Origin: Rhodothermaceae bacterium Tc-Br11_B2g6_7
GTDB lineage: Bacteria > Bacteroidota > Rhodothermia > Rhodothermales > Salinibacteraceae
NCBI GenBank assembly: GCA_001564055.1
Contig: LKNB01000002.1
Location: forward strand, 1-64,000
Direction of reading: 5' to 3'
DNA length: 64,000 nt
Every line of letters starts with the position of its first letter. The first letter of the stretch is position 1. Below the pieces are notes generated by a model. The model searched no databases and had not been told where the DNA came from. It saw only the letters and a program-made list of their open reading frames with translations. Positions 62,133-64,000 of this stretch are shown here, one piece after another. Both the position numbers and the translations under genes were made by a program.

Positions 62133-63008
62133 CTACGGTTGGGCCGACGGATCTATCCTGTCGGGCACGTCAAGCAAGTCGCGAGACGCTGCATCAACGT
62201 GCAGCCGTTGAACCTGACGCGCGAATGACTGTTTCCGTTTTTGAATGGTCAAGCGGTCTCGGATCACATCCTCAACCCACGTCAATTCGGGCACTGTTCC
62301 TGGTTCAGCCCGGTCCTCAAGCCGTAGGAGCGCAATCGAATCGCCGGCGGCTACCCGGGCTACGTCGCCCGGGCTCATCCGTTGTAGTTGACTACGAAGC
62401 GCCTCGTCTGTAGGGAAGACGTGGCGCTCGGGATGATAGTGGGTCGAAAGTTCAAGGGCAGCGGCTGGATCCGTCGCAAGCTCCCGTACCAGTCGTTCCC
62501 ACCGGGGGAGAGAGAGCGCTTCCCCCTCCAAAGCGGCTTGCAGGCTGTCGGCTGCCACCGGGCTCCGGGTTTGTGCAAACCGGATGTAAACGTACGGCTC
62601 GCGTAGCCGTAATTGCTCCTGATGACGGTCGTAGTATTGTTGCACTTCCTCGTCTGTAGGCTCGATATCATCCGCGTCGTGGAGATCCGACACCAGCGCG
62701 TTAATCAGAATCGTGCGTTCGCTTTCACGGAGTTGCTCCTGCACGGCTGGAGTGTTGTGTAGGCCTCGTCGCTGCGCCTCGTGATAGAGGAGTTCGTTGC
62801 GCACCCACTGGCTAATGACCTGTTCGGCCATGCCGGCAGAGTCTTGCTGCGCCCCGACGTTCCGCATCATCTGCTGCACGTCGGCATGTGAGAGGGTGGT
62901 GTCGTGTACGCGGGCAACGTAGTCATCAGACTCATCGGCGGGTCCGCAGCCGGTCAGCCATAGGCCAAGCGCGAGAATGCAGACCGCAACGCCAGCGGGT
63001 AGACGCAT
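62133..63008 (-). CDS. SurA-like lipoprotein foldase, possibly lacking an active isomerase domain
   Basis: This 291-residue lipoprotein has lipobox LTGC with lipidated C21, then a SurA N-like helical domain (DYVARVHDTTLSHADVQQMM and WVRNELLYHEAQRRGL). The C-terminal half resembles a degenerate parvulin domain: the strand-loop order is kept, but the usual GG-x-L and 'G-Y-H-x-(I/V)' signatures are missing. It may work as a chaperone without isomerase activity. The ATG at 63008 sits at the signal peptide. It precedes the longer foldase gene by 83 bp and is divergent from the ECF sigma gene. Confidence 0.78.
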   Translation of the reverse strand: MRLPAGVAVCILALGLWLTGCGPADESDDYVARVHDTTLSHADVQQMMRNVGAQQDSAGMAEQVISQWVRNELLYHEAQRRGLHNTPAVQEQLRESERTILINALVSDLHDADDIEPTDEEVQQYYDRHQEQLRLREPYVYIRFAQTRSPVAADSLQAALEGEALSLPRWERLVRELATDPAAALELSTHYHPERHVFPTDEALRSQLQRMSPGDVARVAAGDSIALLRLEDRAEPGTVPELTWVEDVIRDRLTIQKRKQSFARQVQRLHVDAASRDLLDVPDRIDPSAQP

Positions 63009-63233
63009 GTTTGTAGATGCATATCTATCAGGGAGGCACCGAAAGCACAAAGCGACAGCCTGTACGTGCGCCATTGCTATGTGGTTGCCCGGTGACGGTA
63101 GCCGTCTTGCAAGGGGAAAGCAACTTTTAGGGGCTGCACGTGTCCTCCCATCACGCCCCTCAGGCCGAAAATAAATCGTAGTCAAGACAAAAACCCGCGC
63201 AGACCTGTCTCGCTGTGCTTTCTTTCCCCCGCT

Positions 63234-63812
63234 ATGACCACCGACGATCGCGCACTTATTGAGGCCATGCGGGACGGCGACGAGCTGGCATTTGTGTCGC
63301 TGTATAACCGCTACAAAGACCAGGTCTACGGCTTTTGTCTGAAGATGCTGCTTGACAAAGAGCGCGCCGCAGATGTGATGCAAGACACGTTTTTGCGCGT
63401 GTATGAAAACCGCGAGCGGCTGCTAAATGTGGGGTCCTTTCGGTCGTGGCTCTTCACCATTGCGCGCAATCAATGCCTGAACGTTATCCGGCGTGAAAAA
63501 CGGCAGGTGAGCCTGGAGCCAGCAATGCGCGAGGATGCGAGCATGAAGGCTTCGCAAAAGCCGAGTGCACCCTTGGAGAAAAGCGAGCAAGTGGAGCTGG
63601 TGAATCACTGCCTGGCGCAACTAAAACCCGATTATCGCGAAGTCATCATTCTCCGCGAGTACCAGAACCTGTCGTACAAAGAGATTGCAGCCGTTACCCG
63701 GAGCACGCTGAGCGCTGTAAAATCGCGTCTGTTTAAGGCCCGGCGAAAACTGGCGACGTTTATTAAGCCTGCAGTCGAGCAGCGGCGTGCACGGGCCGAG
63801 GGCAAGACGTAA
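63234..63812 (+). CDS. ECF-family RNA polymerase sigma factor (second)
   Basis: This 192-residue sigma factor has region 2 at about 20-90 (VMQDTFLRVYENRERLLNVGSFRSWLFTIARNQCLN) and region 4 at about 120-175 (LKPDYREVIILREYQNLSYKEIAAV, SAVKSRLFKARRKL). It is about as long as the first sigma factor but clearly distinct, with a longer linker rich in Lys/Ser. Divergent transcription from the SurA-like lipoprotein gene (225 bp apart) suggests an envelope-stress role. The anti-sigma partner starts 44 bp downstream. Confidence 0.93.
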   Translation: MTTDDRALIEAMRDGDELAFVSLYNRYKDQVYGFCLKMLLDKERAADVMQDTFLRVYENRERLLNVGSFRSWLFTIARNQCLNVIRREKRQVSLEPAMREDASMKASQKPSAPLEKSEQVELVNHCLAQLKPDYREVIILREYQNLSYKEIAAVTRSTLSAVKSRLFKARRKLATFIKPAVEQRRARAEGKT

Positions 63813-63856
63813 ACAGGAGAACAACCGCGACACACGATTAACCACGGACAACCGCC

Positions 63857-64000
63857 ATGCACGGGGATCGGAAAGAGCAGCAGCCGAGACACACGCCCTG
63901 CCCGGATGAGGCCCGAGTGGATGCCTATCTGGATGGGGAACTCCCTCTGAGCGAACATGCGGACTTGTTCACGCATCTCTCCGCCTGTGCCGCGTGTCGC
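63857..64000 (+). CDS. Putative zinc-finger anti-sigma factor, N-terminal part (cut by window end)
   Basis: From an ATG at 63857 the frame stays open for 48 codons to the window end. It has C15 followed by AYLDGELPLSEHADLF and H40-x3-C44-x2-C47, the same zinc anti-sigma arrangement as the protein at 15765-16034. It follows the second ECF sigma gene by 44 bp and should be its regulator. Whether it continues into a transmembrane domain cannot be seen. Confidence 0.78.
   Translation, partial: MHGDRKEQQPRHTPCPDEARVDAYLDGELPLSEHADLFTHLSACAACR

Overview
The window (about 60% G+C by eye) reads as chromosomal DNA of a Bacteroidota/Rhodothermota-type bacterium, most likely a salt-adapted aerobe related to Salinibacter or Salisaeta. 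This is inferred from several traits: acidic, Asp/Glu-rich enzymes; a DUF5687 permease; a PorV/TraF-like outer-membrane protein paired with a lipoprotein; paired ECF sigma/anti-sigma genes; almost no Shine-Dalgarno sequences; and a Bacteroidota-style promoter upstream of glgX. No rRNA, tRNA, CRISPR array, insertion sequence or prophage block was found. Coding density is very high. The only gene-free stretch above 300 bp is 967-1273.

Region 1 (1-4.9 kb): the 3' end of a nitroreductase, two tandem paralogous small proteins of unknown function, a fused ATP sulfurylase/APS kinase, an M42 aminopeptidase and a YjbQ protein. Region 2 (4.9-20.1 kb) is an alpha-glucan/trehalose island. One leftward operon carries glgE, a treS-maltokinase fusion and glgB. 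Divergent from it is glgX, and further right is a leftward malQ-treZ pair. Together these convert trehalose to maltose, maltose-1-phosphate and branched glucan (the GlgE pathway), and can debranch and recycle the glucan. TreY, GlgA and GlgC are not in the window. Embedded in the island is a leftward ECF sigma / zinc anti-sigma / D-amino-acid-oxidase-like operon.

Region 3 (20.3-28.9 kb): a leftward pair of bacterial PH-domain membrane proteins, then a rightward series with a YeeZ-type epimerase, the ergothioneine genes egtB-egtD (followed by a good intrinsic terminator), an AbgT-family transporter and inorganic pyrophosphatase. Region 4 (29-33.8 kb): an outer-membrane barrel protein with a TPR lipoprotein, a lipase-like hydrolase, a dolichol/phytol-kinase-like membrane protein and a PrsW-type intramembrane protease. 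Region 5 (33.9-40.5 kb) is a heme-biosynthesis cluster (hemE, hemF, hemH, hemL) interspersed with an RluA-family pseudouridine synthase, a methyltransferase-like protein and a small protein that resembles the HK97 capsid A-domain.

Region 6 (40.6-51.2 kb, leftward): a DUF5687 permease, a DJ-1/PfpI protein, RNase R, a 1587-residue TamB protein and aroB. Region 7 (51.3-58.1 kb, mostly rightward) is a compact operon of an MnmM-like methyltransferase, an NRDE protein, an alpha/beta hydrolase-OsmC fusion, a quinone oxidoreductase and a thioredoxin-like protein. It is followed by a DUF6992-like protein, a convergent fxsA whose coding 3' end overlaps it, and a renalase-like flavoprotein. Region 8 (58.2-64 kb): a leftward set of two SurA/PpiC-type periplasmic foldases, a MoxR ATPase and an FAD/NAD oxidoreductase, divergent from a second ECF sigma gene whose anti-sigma partner runs off the window end.

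The most noteworthy items are the A-domain-like small protein beside hemF, a 13-bp motif shared by the sigma operon and the PH-domain operon that may be an ECF promoter, the tandem small-protein duplication at the left edge, the C-terminal cysteine cluster of ferrochelatase, and the convergent coding overlap at fxsA.
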